Positions 37,522 to 45,788 of a stretch of 64,000 bases of DNA are shown here, piece by piece. The notes below the pieces were generated by a model that saw only the letters and a list, made by a program, of their open reading frames with translations, did no database searches and was not told the origin of the DNA. Position 1 is the stretch's first letter, and each line of letters starts with the position of its first letter. The translations under genes were made by a program, and so were the position numbers. Source of the DNA: Eubacterium sp. 14-2 (GTDB taxonomy: Bacteria; Bacillota; Clostridia; Lachnospirales; Lachnospiraceae); the NCBI RefSeq assembly GCF_000403845.2, contig NZ_KE159567.1:175081-239080 (forward strand), written 5' to 3'.

Positions 37522-38166
37522 ATGAAGATTATTATGTTAGGAGCACCGGGAGCAGGAAAAGGAACACAGGCAAAACAGATTGCAGATAAATATTCCATTC
37601 CTCATATTTCTACCGGGGACATTTTCCGGGCCAACCTGAAAGCAGGAACCGAGCTTGGAAAGAAAGCGAAAGAGTACATGGATCAGGGGCTTCTGGTTCC
37701 TGATGAACTGACCTGCGATCTGGTTATGGACCGCATTGGACAGGAAGACTGTAAAAACGGTTTTGTTCTGGATGGATTTCCGCGAACCATCCCCCAGGCG
37801 GAAGCACTGGATGCTGCCCTGGCAAAAATTAATGAAAAAATGGACTATGCCATTGATGTGGATGTTCCTGACGAGAATATTGTCAACAGAATGTCCGGAA
37901 GACGCGCATGCCTGAACTGTGGCGCAACCTATCATATCGTTTCCATTCCCACAAAAGTGGAAGGTATCTGCGACCGCTGCGGCAATCAGGTGGTATTAAG
38001 AGATGACGACCAGCCGGAAACGGTAAAGAAACGTCTGAATGTATACCATGAGCAGACACAGCCATTGATTGACTATTACAAAAAACAGAATATTTTAAAG
38101 ACTGTAGACGGAACCCGGCCAATGGAAGATGTGTTTGGCGCCATTGTGGAAATTTTAGGAGCGTAA
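37522..38166 (+). CDS. adk: Adenylate kinase (zinc-lid form)
   Basis: The 214-residue enzyme interconverts AMP, ADP and ATP. P-loop [21 protein letters not shown] site [14 protein letters not shown] and a lid with two Cys pairs (CLNCG and CDRCG) that bind zinc, as in Gram-positive bacteria. AAAGGAGG upstream. Confidence 0.97.
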   Translation: MKIIMLGAPGAGKGTQAKQIADKYSIPHISTGDIFRANLKAGTELGKKAKEYMDQGLLVPDELTCDLVMDRIGQEDCKNGFVLDGFPRTIPQAEALDAALAKINEKMDYAIDVDVPDENIVNRMSGRRACLNCGATYHIVSIPTKVEGICDRCGNQVVLRDDDQPETVKKRLNVYHEQTQPLIDYYKKQNILKTVDGTRPMEDVFGAIVEILGA

Positions 38167-38169
38167 AAA

Positions 38170-38943
38170 ATGTCAGTATCAATTAAATCTGCCAGAGAAA
38201 TTGAGTTAATGCGGGCAGCAGGAAAAATCCTGGAAAAGGTGCATGAAAATCTGGAAAAGGAATTGAAGGAAGGCATGTCTACTCTGGACATTGACCGTCT
38301 GGGAGAAGAAATTATCCGGAGTTACGGGTGCATTCCATCCTTTAAAAATTATAATGGATATCCGGCTTCGGTGTGCGTATCGGTAAATGATGAGGTAGTC
38401 CATGGGATTCCCACCAGGAAACGAAAGCTCAGAGAAGGTGATATTGTAAGTCTGGATATCGGAGTTATTTATAAGGGATATCATTCCGATGCAGCCAGAA
38501 CTCACGGAATCGGGGAGATTTCAGAAGAAGCGTCCCTGTTGATTGAAAGGACCAGGCAGAGTTTTTTTGAAGGCATTAAGTACGCAAAAGAAGGCAATCA
38601 TCTACATGAGATTTCTAATGCAATTGCTGCTTACGCAGAGAGCTTTGGGTACGGAGTAGTCCGGGATCTGGTAGGGCACGGGATAGGAACCCGGCTTCAT
38701 GAAGATCCTCAGATTCCCAACTTTACCCAAAAAAGCAGAGGCGTAAGGCTGAAAGCAGGTATGACACTGGCAATTGAACCCATGATCAATGCAGGGCGTT
38801 TTGATGTGGCATGGCAGGATGACAACTGGACGGTTGTAACACAGGACGGCTCGTTGTCTGCCCATTACGAAAATACAATTTTGGTGACATCCGGGGAGCC
38901 GGAAATCCTGAGTCTTTCAGGTATGGAAGGCAACCTGGCATAA
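38170..38943 (+). CDS. map: Methionine aminopeptidase, type I
   Basis: The 257-residue enzyme removes the initiator Met. Metal ligands appear in VSLDIGVIYKGYHSDAARTH, GHGIGTRLHEDPQIPNF and the Glu of LAIEPMINAG. Starts 3 bp after adk. Confidence 0.97.
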   Translation: MSVSIKSAREIELMRAAGKILEKVHENLEKELKEGMSTLDIDRLGEEIIRSYGCIPSFKNYNGYPASVCVSVNDEVVHGIPTRKRKLREGDIVSLDIGVIYKGYHSDAARTHGIGEISEEASLLIERTRQSFFEGIKYAKEGNHLHEISNAIAAYAESFGYGVVRDLVGHGIGTRLHEDPQIPNFTQKSRGVRLKAGMTLAIEPMINAGRFDVAWQDDNWTVVTQDGSLSAHYENTILVTSGEPEILSLSGMEGNLA

Positions 38944-38997
38944 TCAGGCTGAAAGCAGATGTGACAGACATCTGTCCACAGGAAGATGGAGAAAACC

Positions 38998-39288
38998 ATG
39001 GATATTAAATTAGCAGTTTCCAGATCCGGTCACGACAAAGACAGCATTTATGTAATTGTAAAAGAAGAAGCCAATATGGTGTATCTGGCGGATGGTAAAT
39101 TAAAACCCCTGGAAAAACCGAAAAAAAAGAACAGAAAACATATTCAGATAATGAAACAGCTTCCGAAAGAAATTACAGAAGTCTTTACGCAGGAGAGTTT
39201 TCGGAATGAAGAAATAAAAAAAGCCATTCAGCTTTATCAGAAAAGCATGGAATATCAGGAGGAAACAATATGTCAAAAGCAGACGTAA
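38998..39288 (+). CDS. KOW-domain RNA-binding protein (L14e/YbzG-like)
   Basis: This small basic protein of about 96 residues sits between map and infA, where Firmicutes often encode a KOW/L14e-like protein of unknown role. The segment [20 protein letters not shown] matches that family. I prefer ATG 38998 with GGAG at 6 bp; ATG 38986 is possible. It overlaps infA by 19 bp. Confidence 0.8.
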   Translation: MDIKLAVSRSGHDKDSIYVIVKEEANMVYLADGKLKPLEKPKKKNRKHIQIMKQLPKEITEVFTQESFRNEEIKKAIQLYQKSMEYQEETICQKQT

Positions 39289-39488
39289 TCGAAGTAGAAG
39301 GAACGGTAGTTGAAAAACTGCCGAATGCCATGTTTCAGGTGGAACTGGAAAACGGTCACCAGATTCTGGCCCATATCAGCGGAAAACTGAGAATGAATTT
39401 TATCCGTATTCTTCCGGGAGATAAAGTCACAATTGAAATGTCCCCCTATGACCTGACAAAGGGAAGAATCATATGGAGAGATAAATAG
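39270..39488 (+). CDS. infA: Translation initiation factor IF-1
   Basis: The 72-residue OB-fold factor binds the 30S A site. [20 protein letters not shown] and [16 protein letters not shown] are canonical. In relatives rpmJ follows directly; here a terminator and an inserted block of about 5.8 kb come first. Confidence 0.97.
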   Translation: MSKADVIEVEGTVVEKLPNAMFQVELENGHQILAHISGKLRMNFIRILPGDKVTIEMSPYDLTKGRIIWRDK

Positions 39489-39495
39489 AACAAAG

Positions 39496-39535
39496 CAGCC
39501 AGGAGATCCTCAGACCTGAGGGCCCTGGCTGTTTT
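39496..39535 (+). terminator. Terminator after infA
   Basis: CAGCCAGG (39496-39503) pairs with CCTGGCTG (39524-39531); an inner stem CCTCAG/CTGAGG extends it and TTTT follows. It ends the rpsJ-infA transcript. Confidence 0.8.
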
Positions 39536-39596
39536 GCTGCGCTCCCTTCAGCCGCATAATATTTTTCTTACCAATACTCTCCCTTCACCGGGGAGA

Positions 39597-39639
39597 ACCC
39601 CCGTCCTGCCTTCTTCCGGCTCTGGAGCGGGGGTTTTTA
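39597..39639. terminator. Bidirectional terminator between infA and deacetylase
   Basis: ACCCCCG (39597-39603) pairs with CGGGGGT (39628-39634), followed by TTTTT rightward. Leftward, it lies just beyond the deacetylase stop and can end that transcript. Confidence 0.6.
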
Positions 39640-39641
39640 CG

Positions 39642-41798
39642 TTACCGGAAGGAGCGGTATACGTTTCCGTCTGACATGTCACCCCGGCAGTCAGAAAGTT
39701 CACTGACAGTTACCAGCTGATAACCACGGTTTCGCAGCTCCGGAATAATGACTCTGGAAGCAGCGGCAGTCTGACTGTAAAGGTCATGCATAAGAATAAT
39801 GTCTCCGTTTTGCACATGATTCAGAACAGAAGCCTGAGTCAGCAGAGGGTTTCTGGTTTTCCAGTCCAGTGTATCTATGGACCATAAGATGATGGGCATT
39901 CCCACTGAAGCGGAAACCGTACTGTTATAATTTCCTCCGGGCGGGCGCATGACAACCGGAGAAACACCGGTAATACTCTGTACAGCTGCGTTGGTTCCAT
40001 CTATCTGGCTTCGGATGGTGGAAACATCAGTTTTAGTCAGGATTGTGTGATTATAGGTGTGATTGCCTATCTCACATCCCATATCAAAAGTGCGCTTTAA
40101 CACATCAGACCAGCGAGGCACATTAGAGCCCACTACAAAAAAGGTTGCCACGCCCCCGTATTGTCCCAGGATATCCAGAATTTCAGAGGTATACTGGGAG
40201 GGACCGTCATCGTATGTCAGCGCTACCATGGGCTGGTTCAGATCAATCTGCCGGGACAGATCTCCCTGTCCGTTATAATAACACATAAAATGGGAGTCAC
40301 GGATCCTGCAGCCGGATATTTTTCCGTCTGCTGTGGTATACTCCAGAATTTCTCCGGAAAGCTCCTTGCTTACGGTTCCATTGGCCTCTGCATAAATCAA
40401 ACGGCCGGAAGACGTAAGATACAGACCTGGGGAACTGTTTTTTATACCGCTGGAAGCGAAATAGTACAGGGTTCCCTGAATCTTTCGGACATCATTTTTG
40501 ACAGAAACCATGCTGCCCTTTTTGTAATCATAGCATTTTCCGGTTTTTGTGTTGTATAACAGGGTACACTTGCCGGAACCATTGAAATAATATATCTTTT
40601 TGTCTACGGTTTTCCAGACTTTTTTCTGTTTCTCCCACTTTTTCTTTTTGTAATTGTACTGATAAAATTTCCAGGTATTTCCGGATTTTGTCATTTTACT
40701 GGTCACATAGCCTTTTTTTCCGGTCTCAATGTATTGTCTGCCGGAGGGTTTCTGCCAGCCTTTTTTGGTTACCCGGATGCCTCTGCCATTGAAATAATAA
40801 TATTTTCCATTTTTCAGTCGGGTAATGTCTTTTCTGATTTTCACCATTTTGCCGTTTTTATATCTCTGGCATTTTTCCGTATCCGGATTATAGATTTTCG
40901 TACATTTGCCGGAACCATTGAAATAATATTCTTTGCTTTCTATGGTTTTCCAGAGGTTTTTCTGTTTCTCCCACTGGCCGGTGCCGTAATTGTAAAGATA
41001 ATATTTCCTAAGATTTTTACTGTTTGTCAGTTTTTCTGATATATAACCTTCTCCACTGACGTAGTACCACTCTGCGGATGAAACTTTTTTCCATTCGGAA
41101 GAGGTGCTGCAGATTCCGGCAGCATCAAAATAGTAAATTCGTCCGTCTTTCAGAGGATATATGTAATTGTCTGCCGGAATCATCTGGCCGTTGACAAATA
41201 CCAAAAGCTGTGCGGAAGCAGAATCATAAATTTCCGTACAGATTCCTGCGGAGTCAAAATAATAGTCTTTCCCGTTTACGCTTTCCCAGATATTGCTTTG
41301 AAGTTCCCAGGAAACCCCGGCAGAATTGTAATGATAAAACTGCCAGGAGCCGCCGGCCTCTTCCATGCGGGCCGTGACGTAGCCATTGCTGTCAATCTGA
41401 AATTTTCCAATGGGAAGTTCCTGCCATCCGGCAGCAGTCACCTGCTGGCCGCCCACATAGAGGACATAGTAATTTTCCTGCTGTACCAGTCCGTCAGCGG
41501 GAACCGTTCCCTCCTCTGCCTGAGGAACTATGGTTTCTTCCTGGGGGGCTTCCATAATGGATTCCGGGTTTATGGATAATTCCTCTGTGAAGTCCGGAAA
41601 TTCCGGAGATTTTTCGGAAAACTCTTCGCCCATATTGTTATCCGATTCTGTCTGGTGACCGGATTTCTCCGGCAGCAGTTCTTCCTGTTCTGTCTGTGAG
41701 GCAGCTTCTGTCTGCAGGGGTGCCAGAGCCACGGACAGCGCCAGCAGCAAGGTCAGCAGAAAGCAGGTGCCTCTCCTGTGTCTGAATGATAGATTCAT
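39642..41798 (-). CDS. Secreted polysaccharide deacetylase with cell-wall-binding repeats
   Basis: The 718-residue protein has a signal peptide (TCFLLTLLLALSVALAPLQ), a Glu-rich segment and about ten glucan/choline-binding-type repeats built on YYFNGSGKCTKIYN and YYYFNGRGIRVTKKGWQK (about residues 105-490). A C-terminal NodB domain follows: ALTYDDGPSQYTSEIL, GNHTYNHTILT and MRPPGGNYNS. It probably deacetylates peptidoglycan or capsule while held at the wall. Leftward promoter TTGAAC-17-TATAAT is present. It belongs to the insertion between infA and rpmJ. Confidence 0.9.
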   Translation of the reverse strand: MNLSFRHRRGTCFLLTLLLALSVALAPLQTEAASQTEQEELLPEKSGHQTESDNNMGEEFSEKSPEFPDFTEELSINPESIMEAPQEETIVPQAEEGTVPADGLVQQENYYVLYVGGQQVTAAGWQELPIGKFQIDSNGYVTARMEEAGGSWQFYHYNSAGVSWELQSNIWESVNGKDYYFDSAGICTEIYDSASAQLLVFVNGQMIPADNYIYPLKDGRIYYFDAAGICSTSSEWKKVSSAEWYYVSGEGYISEKLTNSKNLRKYYLYNYGTGQWEKQKNLWKTIESKEYYFNGSGKCTKIYNPDTEKCQRYKNGKMVKIRKDITRLKNGKYYYFNGRGIRVTKKGWQKPSGRQYIETGKKGYVTSKMTKSGNTWKFYQYNYKKKKWEKQKKVWKTVDKKIYYFNGSGKCTLLYNTKTGKCYDYKKGSMVSVKNDVRKIQGTLYYFASSGIKNSSPGLYLTSSGRLIYAEANGTVSKELSGEILEYTTADGKISGCRIRDSHFMCYYNGQGDLSRQIDLNQPMVALTYDDGPSQYTSEILDILGQYGGVATFFVVGSNVPRWSDVLKRTFDMGCEIGNHTYNHTILTKTDVSTIRSQIDGTNAAVQSITGVSPVVMRPPGGNYNSTVSASVGMPIILWSIDTLDWKTRNPLLTQASVLNHVQNGDIILMHDLYSQTAAASRVIIPELRNRGYQLVTVSELSDCRGDMSDGNVYRSFR

Positions 41799-41827
41799 AA
41801 TAATCCTCCTTTGTATCTGTTCTTTCT

Positions 41828-41856
41828 ATTATACACCCTGCTCCTGCAAGGTTCAA
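41828..41856 (-). promoter_or_regulatory. Promoter of secreted deacetylase
   Basis: Leftward TTGAAC (41856-41851), 17 bp, TATAAT (41833-41828), 30 bp before the start codon. Near-consensus. Confidence 0.7.
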
Positions 41857-41873
41857 GGTGTGCAGAAGGCCGG

Positions 41874-41902
41874 TTGCAGGAAAAAATCCGGAATGATATA
41901 AT
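41874..41902 (+). promoter_or_regulatory. Rightward promoter within coiled-coil frame
   Basis: TTGCAG (41874-41879), 17-bp spacer and perfect TATAAT (41897-41902). It would start transcription near 41909, inside the coiled-coil frame and directed toward the left recombination site. Confidence 0.5.
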
Positions 41903-42122
41903 AGAAAGCATAAGCAGGAACCTTCACCTTTGCAACATCACTGCAGATGACGCCCGGCAGCTCCCTGAACTGACCGGCCGCCTGCATGAACATATATGTG
42001 CTGAATTTAACAGAAAAAAGAAGGGAGACGAAGAGCTGAAACCTTTACTGCCAGGAGCCCTTGAGCTGCCCAATGACAAATACCGGTTCCGGATTGATGA
42101 GCTGGAAAAAGAAATCCTCAGA

Positions 42123-42226
42123 TACGCAGATGAAAATGCAAAATATGCAGATGAAAACGCGAGATATGCGGACGAAAATGCAAAATATGCAGATGAAATC
42201 CTCAGATATGCAGATGAGATTGTGAA
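42123..42226 (+). repeat. Five 21-bp tandem coding repeats
   Basis: The units vary around GCAGATGAAAATGCAAAATAT and encode Y-A-D-E-N/I-A/L-K/R heptads. Differences are mostly at the sixth and seventh codons. Unit number could vary by slippage. Confidence 0.8.
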
Positions 42227-42344
42227 ACTGAAAAAACGTATTGCAGAACTGGAAAAAGAGCAGCAGACGGGGTGACAGAGGATGCCGGTACAGGCTGAAT
42301 CCGGTTCTGTATAAACAGTAAGAATATGGTTAGAATAAAACAAA

Positions 42345-42375
42345 AATGTAACCTTTTATTGACAAAGGTTACATT
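42345..42375. repeat. Inversion site, left (31 bp)
   Basis: The 12-bp arms AATGTAACCTTT and AAAGGTTACATT flank a 7-bp asymmetric core TATTGAC. This is the architecture of a tyrosine recombinase crossover site. Its reverse complement matches the site at 43145-43175 in 30 of 31 positions. Confidence 0.8.
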
Positions 42376-42455
42376 TTTAGTCTGTATCTTATATATCGGT
42401 ACAGATTACATATACTTTATAGCTATTCGGAAAAATTTGTTTTTTATTTTATCCG

Positions 42456-43037
42456 TCAGAGGTTAAGACGACAAAACACATCATCCTTATCTTCCTGTTC
42501 AATACACAGATAACGTTTTGTAATCTGATAGGAAGAATGATTGAAGATAGCCATCAGAAGCGCCGGCGGGGTTCCGTTTTTCCAGGCATGGTAACCGAAG
42601 GTTTTCCGCAGAGAGTGGCAGCTGATATGCTCCGGGAGATTGGCATAATCAGCTGCTTTTTTTATAATACGGTAAGCCTGCTGGCGGCTGATGTGAGAAG
42701 ATTTGTCTTTCTGGCCTGCAAACAGACAGGTGTTCTGGCATATGGGGTACTGATTCTGCCGCAGCATTTCCAGGGCAGTGACAGCGGTGCGGTTCAGGGC
42801 AATCATGGTTTCTTTTTTTGTTTTCTGTTCTGTCAGATGTAAATGAGAACGATACCGATTCGTGTTGAAATCGTATACCATGTCCCAGGTGATTTTCAAA
42901 ATATCGCCAATGCGCAGGGCAGTGTTCAGGCCAAGAATAATCAGGGCATAATTGCGCGGATTCGGGTGCTCCGTAAGATAGTATTTTTTTACTTCTGCCA
43001 GCTGACTGGTCTGGCGGATGGGCTGGGTTTTACTCAT
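42456..43037 (-). CDS. Small tyrosine recombinase (FimB/FimE-like size)
   Basis: The 193-residue protein is a minimal tyrosine recombinase catalytic domain without the usual N-terminal core-binding domain. Catalytic residues seen: Arg in NTALRIGDILKI, Lys near TKKETMI, the HSLRKTFGYH box (HxxR), His in FNHSSYQIT and the nucleophile Tyr in KRYLCIEQED. Phase-variation recombinases FimB and FimE have about the same length. AAGGAGG precedes the start. It is enclosed by two inverted recombination sites and probably acts on them. Confidence 0.88.
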   Translation of the reverse strand: MSKTQPIRQTSQLAEVKKYYLTEHPNPRNYALIILGLNTALRIGDILKITWDMVYDFNTNRYRSHLHLTEQKTKKETMIALNRTAVTALEMLRQNQYPICQNTCLFAGQKDKSSHISRQQAYRIIKKAADYANLPEHISCHSLRKTFGYHAWKNGTPPALLMAIFNHSSYQITKRYLCIEQEDKDDVFCRLNL

Positions 43038-43144
43038 AAGTTTTCCTCCTTGTACAGGCTGTGAATCGGTTCCTTTTGCATTGTTCCAATTTCATGGATC
43101 AGCAGGTGAGACAGAGAACAGGTCTGATCAAATCATTGGGGCAA

Positions 43145-43175
43145 AATGTAACCTTTGTCAATAAAACGTTACATT
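43145..43175. repeat. Inversion site, right (31 bp)
   Basis: Arms AATGTAACCTTT and AAACGTTACATT flank the core GTCAATA, the exact reverse complement of the left core. Leftward, the site supplies TTGACA, and AATGAT lies 18 bp further inside, a possible promoter for the recombinase. Confidence 0.8.
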
Positions 43176-43203
43176 AATCCATGAAAAACAAGGAGGAAAC
43201 GAA

Positions 43204-44916
43204 ATGAAGAAAAAGTTTTTGTCAAAGAAGCACATGGCAGTTCTGCTTTCAGCGGCATTGGCAGCAGGAAGCCTTTCCTTTGTGCCGGCAGAGTATGAAG
43301 GCCTGTCCATGGTGCATGCCCAGGAGGAGAGTGAAGAAACTGCAACACCTGCATTCGCAGAGGATAATCCAACAATAATGACCAGCGGGGACGAAGGAGC
43401 GCTGAAAATAACAGGGCTGGAAGCAGGAAGTACAGTTACCTGGACAAGCGACAACAAGGGCGTTATTGATTTTGTAACAGAAGGTGCCGAAGAAAAACAG
43501 GAAGAGGCCGAAGAAGCCACTGCTGAAACAACAGTAGAAGCGGAAGCAACAGAAACAACTGTAAAAGTAAAAGCAGGTGTTGCAGGAAAAGCAACAATCA
43601 CCGCAACGGTAAAAGAAAAAGCAGAAGCGGAAGCAGCACAGGAGCAGGAGGGAGAAAGTACACCGCTCACCTGTGAGATTACCGTTAATTTCAAATTAGA
43701 GGGTGTGGAAGAAGGAAACGTAAATCTGGATCTAAAAGAGAACAAAACTGCAGAAATTATGGTAAGCGGCATTGCAGAGGGAACAGAACTGGAATGGAGT
43801 TCATCACTTCCTGCAAAAGAAGATCCGGAAAAACCGGATGAAGAAGGGGAACCGGAAGCACCGAAGGCGGAAGATGTTGCAACGGTAACTGTGGAAGAAA
43901 ATAATACAACAAAAGCAACGGTTACTGCAGTCGCAGTGGGTGAGATCAACGTTACGGTAGCAGTAAAAGAAGAAGCAGAAGAAGTTCAGTCAGATGAGGC
44001 TCAGACAGAAAGCTGGAAACAGCAGACTTTTACTGTAAAAGTAACAGAAGGTCAGACAGAGGATCCCACACCGGAACAGCCTGGTCCTGAGCAGCCAACG
44101 CCGGAACAGCCAGCTCCCGAGCAGCCAGCGCCGGAACAGCCTAAACCGGAACAGCCCGGCGGAGACACCGGCACAAACACACCGGCAGCAGTCAGCGGTA
44201 TCACCTTAAGCCAGACAGAGATTTCTCTGAACAAAGGAAAAACTGCGGTTTTAACAGCAACCGTAGCACCGGAAAATGCAGCAGATAAAACAGTTATCTG
44301 GAGTTCATCCAATGAAAAAGTAGCAACCGTATCTGATGGGACTGTAACAGCAGTTTCAAAGGGAACAGCAACTGTTACAGCAAAAGCAGGAGATAAAACA
44401 GCAACCTGTACGGTGACTGTGAAAGTTCCGGCTTCAAAAGTAACATTAAACACAAAACAGATTTATATGGTAAAGGGAAAGAGCGTTAATGTAAAAGCAA
44501 CGGTAACTCCTTCCGATACCACAGACAGGACATCCTGGTCTACTTCCAACAAAAAAGTTGCAACTGTAAAGAATGGAAAAATCAGCGCAAAGAAAACCGG
44601 TAAAGCCACTGTTACCGTAAAAGCCGGAAGCAAAAAGGCAACGGTTAAGGTGAATGTGGTATCCAAAGCCAAAAAAGCCACAAAAGTGACTTTAAATAAG
44701 AAGAAAGCCACATTAAAAGTGAAAAAAACCCTTTCTTTAAAAACAACCCTGAAGCCTTCCAGCTCTACCGATACCCTGAAATGGACCAGTTCCAACAAAA
44801 AGGTGGCAAAAGTAGACAAATTCGGAACGGTAACAGCAGTAAAGAAAGGAAAAGCAACGATTACTGTGAAGACATCCAGCGGAAAGAAAGCCACCTGTAA
44901 AATTACAGTAAAATAG
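43204..44916 (+). CDS. Secreted Ig-like (Big_2) surface protein
   Basis: The 570-residue protein has a signal peptide (MAVLLSAALAAGSLSFVPA), a Glu/Ala/Thr-rich N-terminal half with two degenerate Ig-like units, and a Pro-rich linker of PEQPAPEQP repeats (about 290-320). At least three bacterial Ig-like group 2 domains follow (KGTATVTAKAGDKTATCTVT; KKTGKATVTVKAGSKKATVK; KKGKATITVKTSSGKKATCK). No sortase motif is visible. Such proteins act as adhesins or wall components. AAGGAGG precedes the ATG, 28 bp from the right inversion site, so expression is probably phase-variable. Confidence 0.85.
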   Translation: MKKKFLSKKHMAVLLSAALAAGSLSFVPAEYEGLSMVHAQEESEETATPAFAEDNPTIMTSGDEGALKITGLEAGSTVTWTSDNKGVIDFVTEGAEEKQEEAEEATAETTVEAEATETTVKVKAGVAGKATITATVKEKAEAEAAQEQEGESTPLTCEITVNFKLEGVEEGNVNLDLKENKTAEIMVSGIAEGTELEWSSSLPAKEDPEKPDEEGEPEAPKAEDVATVTVEENNTTKATVTAVAVGEINVTVAVKEEAEEVQSDEAQTESWKQQTFTVKVTEGQTEDPTPEQPGPEQPTPEQPAPEQPAPEQPKPEQPGGDTGTNTPAAVSGITLSQTEISLNKGKTAVLTATVAPENAADKTVIWSSSNEKVATVSDGTVTAVSKGTATVTAKAGDKTATCTVTVKVPASKVTLNTKQIYMVKGKSVNVKATVTPSDTTDRTSWSTSNKKVATVKNGKISAKKTGKATVTVKAGSKKATVKVNVVSKAKKATKVTLNKKKATLKVKKTLSLKTTLKPSSSTDTLKWTSSNKKVAKVDKFGTVTAVKKGKATITVKTSSGKKATCKITVK

Positions 44917-44945
44917 TCTGAAAGTAAGGTCTGGCAGATGAAAGG

Positions 44946-44984
44946 CGCGGGTACCCGTAAAAGGGTGCCCGTGTCTTTGTTTTT
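44946..44984 (+). terminator. Terminator after Ig-like protein gene
   Basis: CGGGTACCC (44948-44956) pairs with GGGTGCCCG (44963-44971), followed by a T-rich tract. A good intrinsic terminator 30 bp after the stop. Confidence 0.8.
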
Positions 44985-45021
44985 ATCTTATAGGAAATTC
45001 CGTTGGATTTCCTATAAGATA
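44984..45021. repeat. Perfect 15-bp inverted repeat
   Basis: TATCTTATAGGAAAT at 44984-44998 is exactly inverted at 45007-45021 around an 8-bp loop. It starts where the preceding terminator ends. The following stretch to about 45175 is GC-richer, non-coding and contains CCCTCAT/ATGAGGG; together they may form a dispersed intergenic element. Confidence 0.6.
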
Positions 45022-45195
45022 AAATAATTATCGCACTGCGGTGGAAAACAATTATGCGCGCTGGTGCGAATAGAAGATGTCGATAAAGCGACCGCACGCG
45101 GCGCAGCAAACCCTTCAGGTCCCTCATGAATGAGGGATTCAGGGAGCCCCTGCGGATCTGTCCGCTTTGTTCCGAAAGAAAAGATGCCAAACCCC

Positions 45196-45224
45196 TTGAT
45201 TTTTCCACGTTCAGATGATATAAT
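45196..45224 (+). promoter_or_regulatory. Promoter of the rpmJ-rplQ (alpha) operon
   Basis: TTGATT (45196-45201), 17-bp spacer, TATAAT (45219-45224). It lets the distal ribosomal genes be expressed independently of the interrupted upstream block. Confidence 0.75.
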
Positions 45225-45312
45225 ATCAGACGGACGCTTTTGGAGCGAGTTATTTTTCTTAAGAGAAAAATGCAGGAATTGCCTGTATGGGCAGAAGAAA
45301 GGAGGAATTGCT

Positions 45313-45426
45313 GTGAAGGTAAGATCATCCGTAAAACCTATTTGCGAAAAGTGCAAAGTCATCAGAAGAAAAGGAAGTATCCGGATTATCTGTGAGAATC
45401 CGAAACACAAACAGAGACAGGGATGA
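45313..45426 (+). CDS. rpmJ: Ribosomal protein L36
   Basis: The 37-residue zinc-binding protein [20 protein letters not shown] starts at GTG 45313 with AAGGAGG upstream. The Cys pair CEKC, a later Cys and a His match the zinc-ribbon form. It is separated from infA by the inserted block, whereas it usually follows infA directly. Confidence 0.95.
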   Translation: MKVRSSVKPICEKCKVIRRKGSIRIICENPKHKQRQG

Positions 45427-45788
45427 CAGATAACTATCTTATTTATGTGCGGCTGCAGTGAGACACCAGGATAAGTTGTTCTCACTGTTCATAATAAGCA
45501 GCGTGTACGGCTGTTTCCGGATTTTTTGATACCGAGGGAGTCCGGAGGATGTGCAGAACTGAATATTCCGCAGAGAACAAAGATATACACTCATTTCAGG
45601 ACGAGCAACCGTAGCTGTATATGTTTGTTTTTCGTGTATAAGGCATATTTTGTTGCAGATATGCCTGCAATCGTTACGGACAGCCAGTTTGTGATACAGA
45701 AAGCAGCGGCAGTCAGCCGGCAGTCAGCCGGAAGAGTATGCTGGCAGGTGCCAGTAAGAAAAGAAAATTATGGAGGTGTACGACATAC
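45427..45788 (+). other. Long non-coding stretch between rpmJ and rpsM
   Basis: The stretch of 362 bp holds no gene I can support. It contains a hairpin (GTGAG ... CTCAC near 45459-45486) and a small repeat CGGCAGTCAGC (near 45715-45732). Relatives usually have short gaps here, so a ribosomal-protein leader (for example S4-responsive) is possible but unproven. Confidence 0.4.

Larger units (their letters stand above)
41811..42275 (+). pseudogene. Coiled-coil protein or truncated gene remnant with YADENAK heptads
   Basis: An open frame of about 155 codons ends in five near-identical 21-bp units (42123-42226) that encode YADENAK-type heptads, then KLKKRIAELEKEQ: a clear coiled coil. The upstream part (NDIIESISRNLHLCNITADD) looks protein-like, but there is no good start: TTG 41811 sits in the divergent gene's leader, TTG 41874 has a modest AAGG site, and a promoter (TTGCAG-17-TATAAT, 41874-41902) overlaps the latter. 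It is probably the 3' end of a broken gene. Confidence 0.4.
42345..43175. mobile_element. Candidate invertible DNA segment encoding its own recombinase
   Basis: Two 31-bp crossover-like sites in opposite orientation bound 769 bp that contain a single gene, a small tyrosine recombinase on the minus strand. Recombination between such sites inverts the segment. The Ig-like protein gene starts 28 bp beyond the right site with only a ribosome-binding site between, so its promoter must lie in or across the segment. This makes the segment a likely ON/OFF switch; inversion itself is inference. Confidence 0.75.

Noticed and set aside
42123-42226. Possible CRISPR array (regular short repeats)
   Set aside because: Units are contiguous 21-mers without spacers and encode protein heptads; no cas genes nearby.
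43158-43949. Ser/Val-rich minus-strand frame over the Ig-like gene
   Set aside because: Low-complexity mirror of the Glu/Thr/Ala-rich coding strand; the sense strand has a signal peptide and repeated domains.
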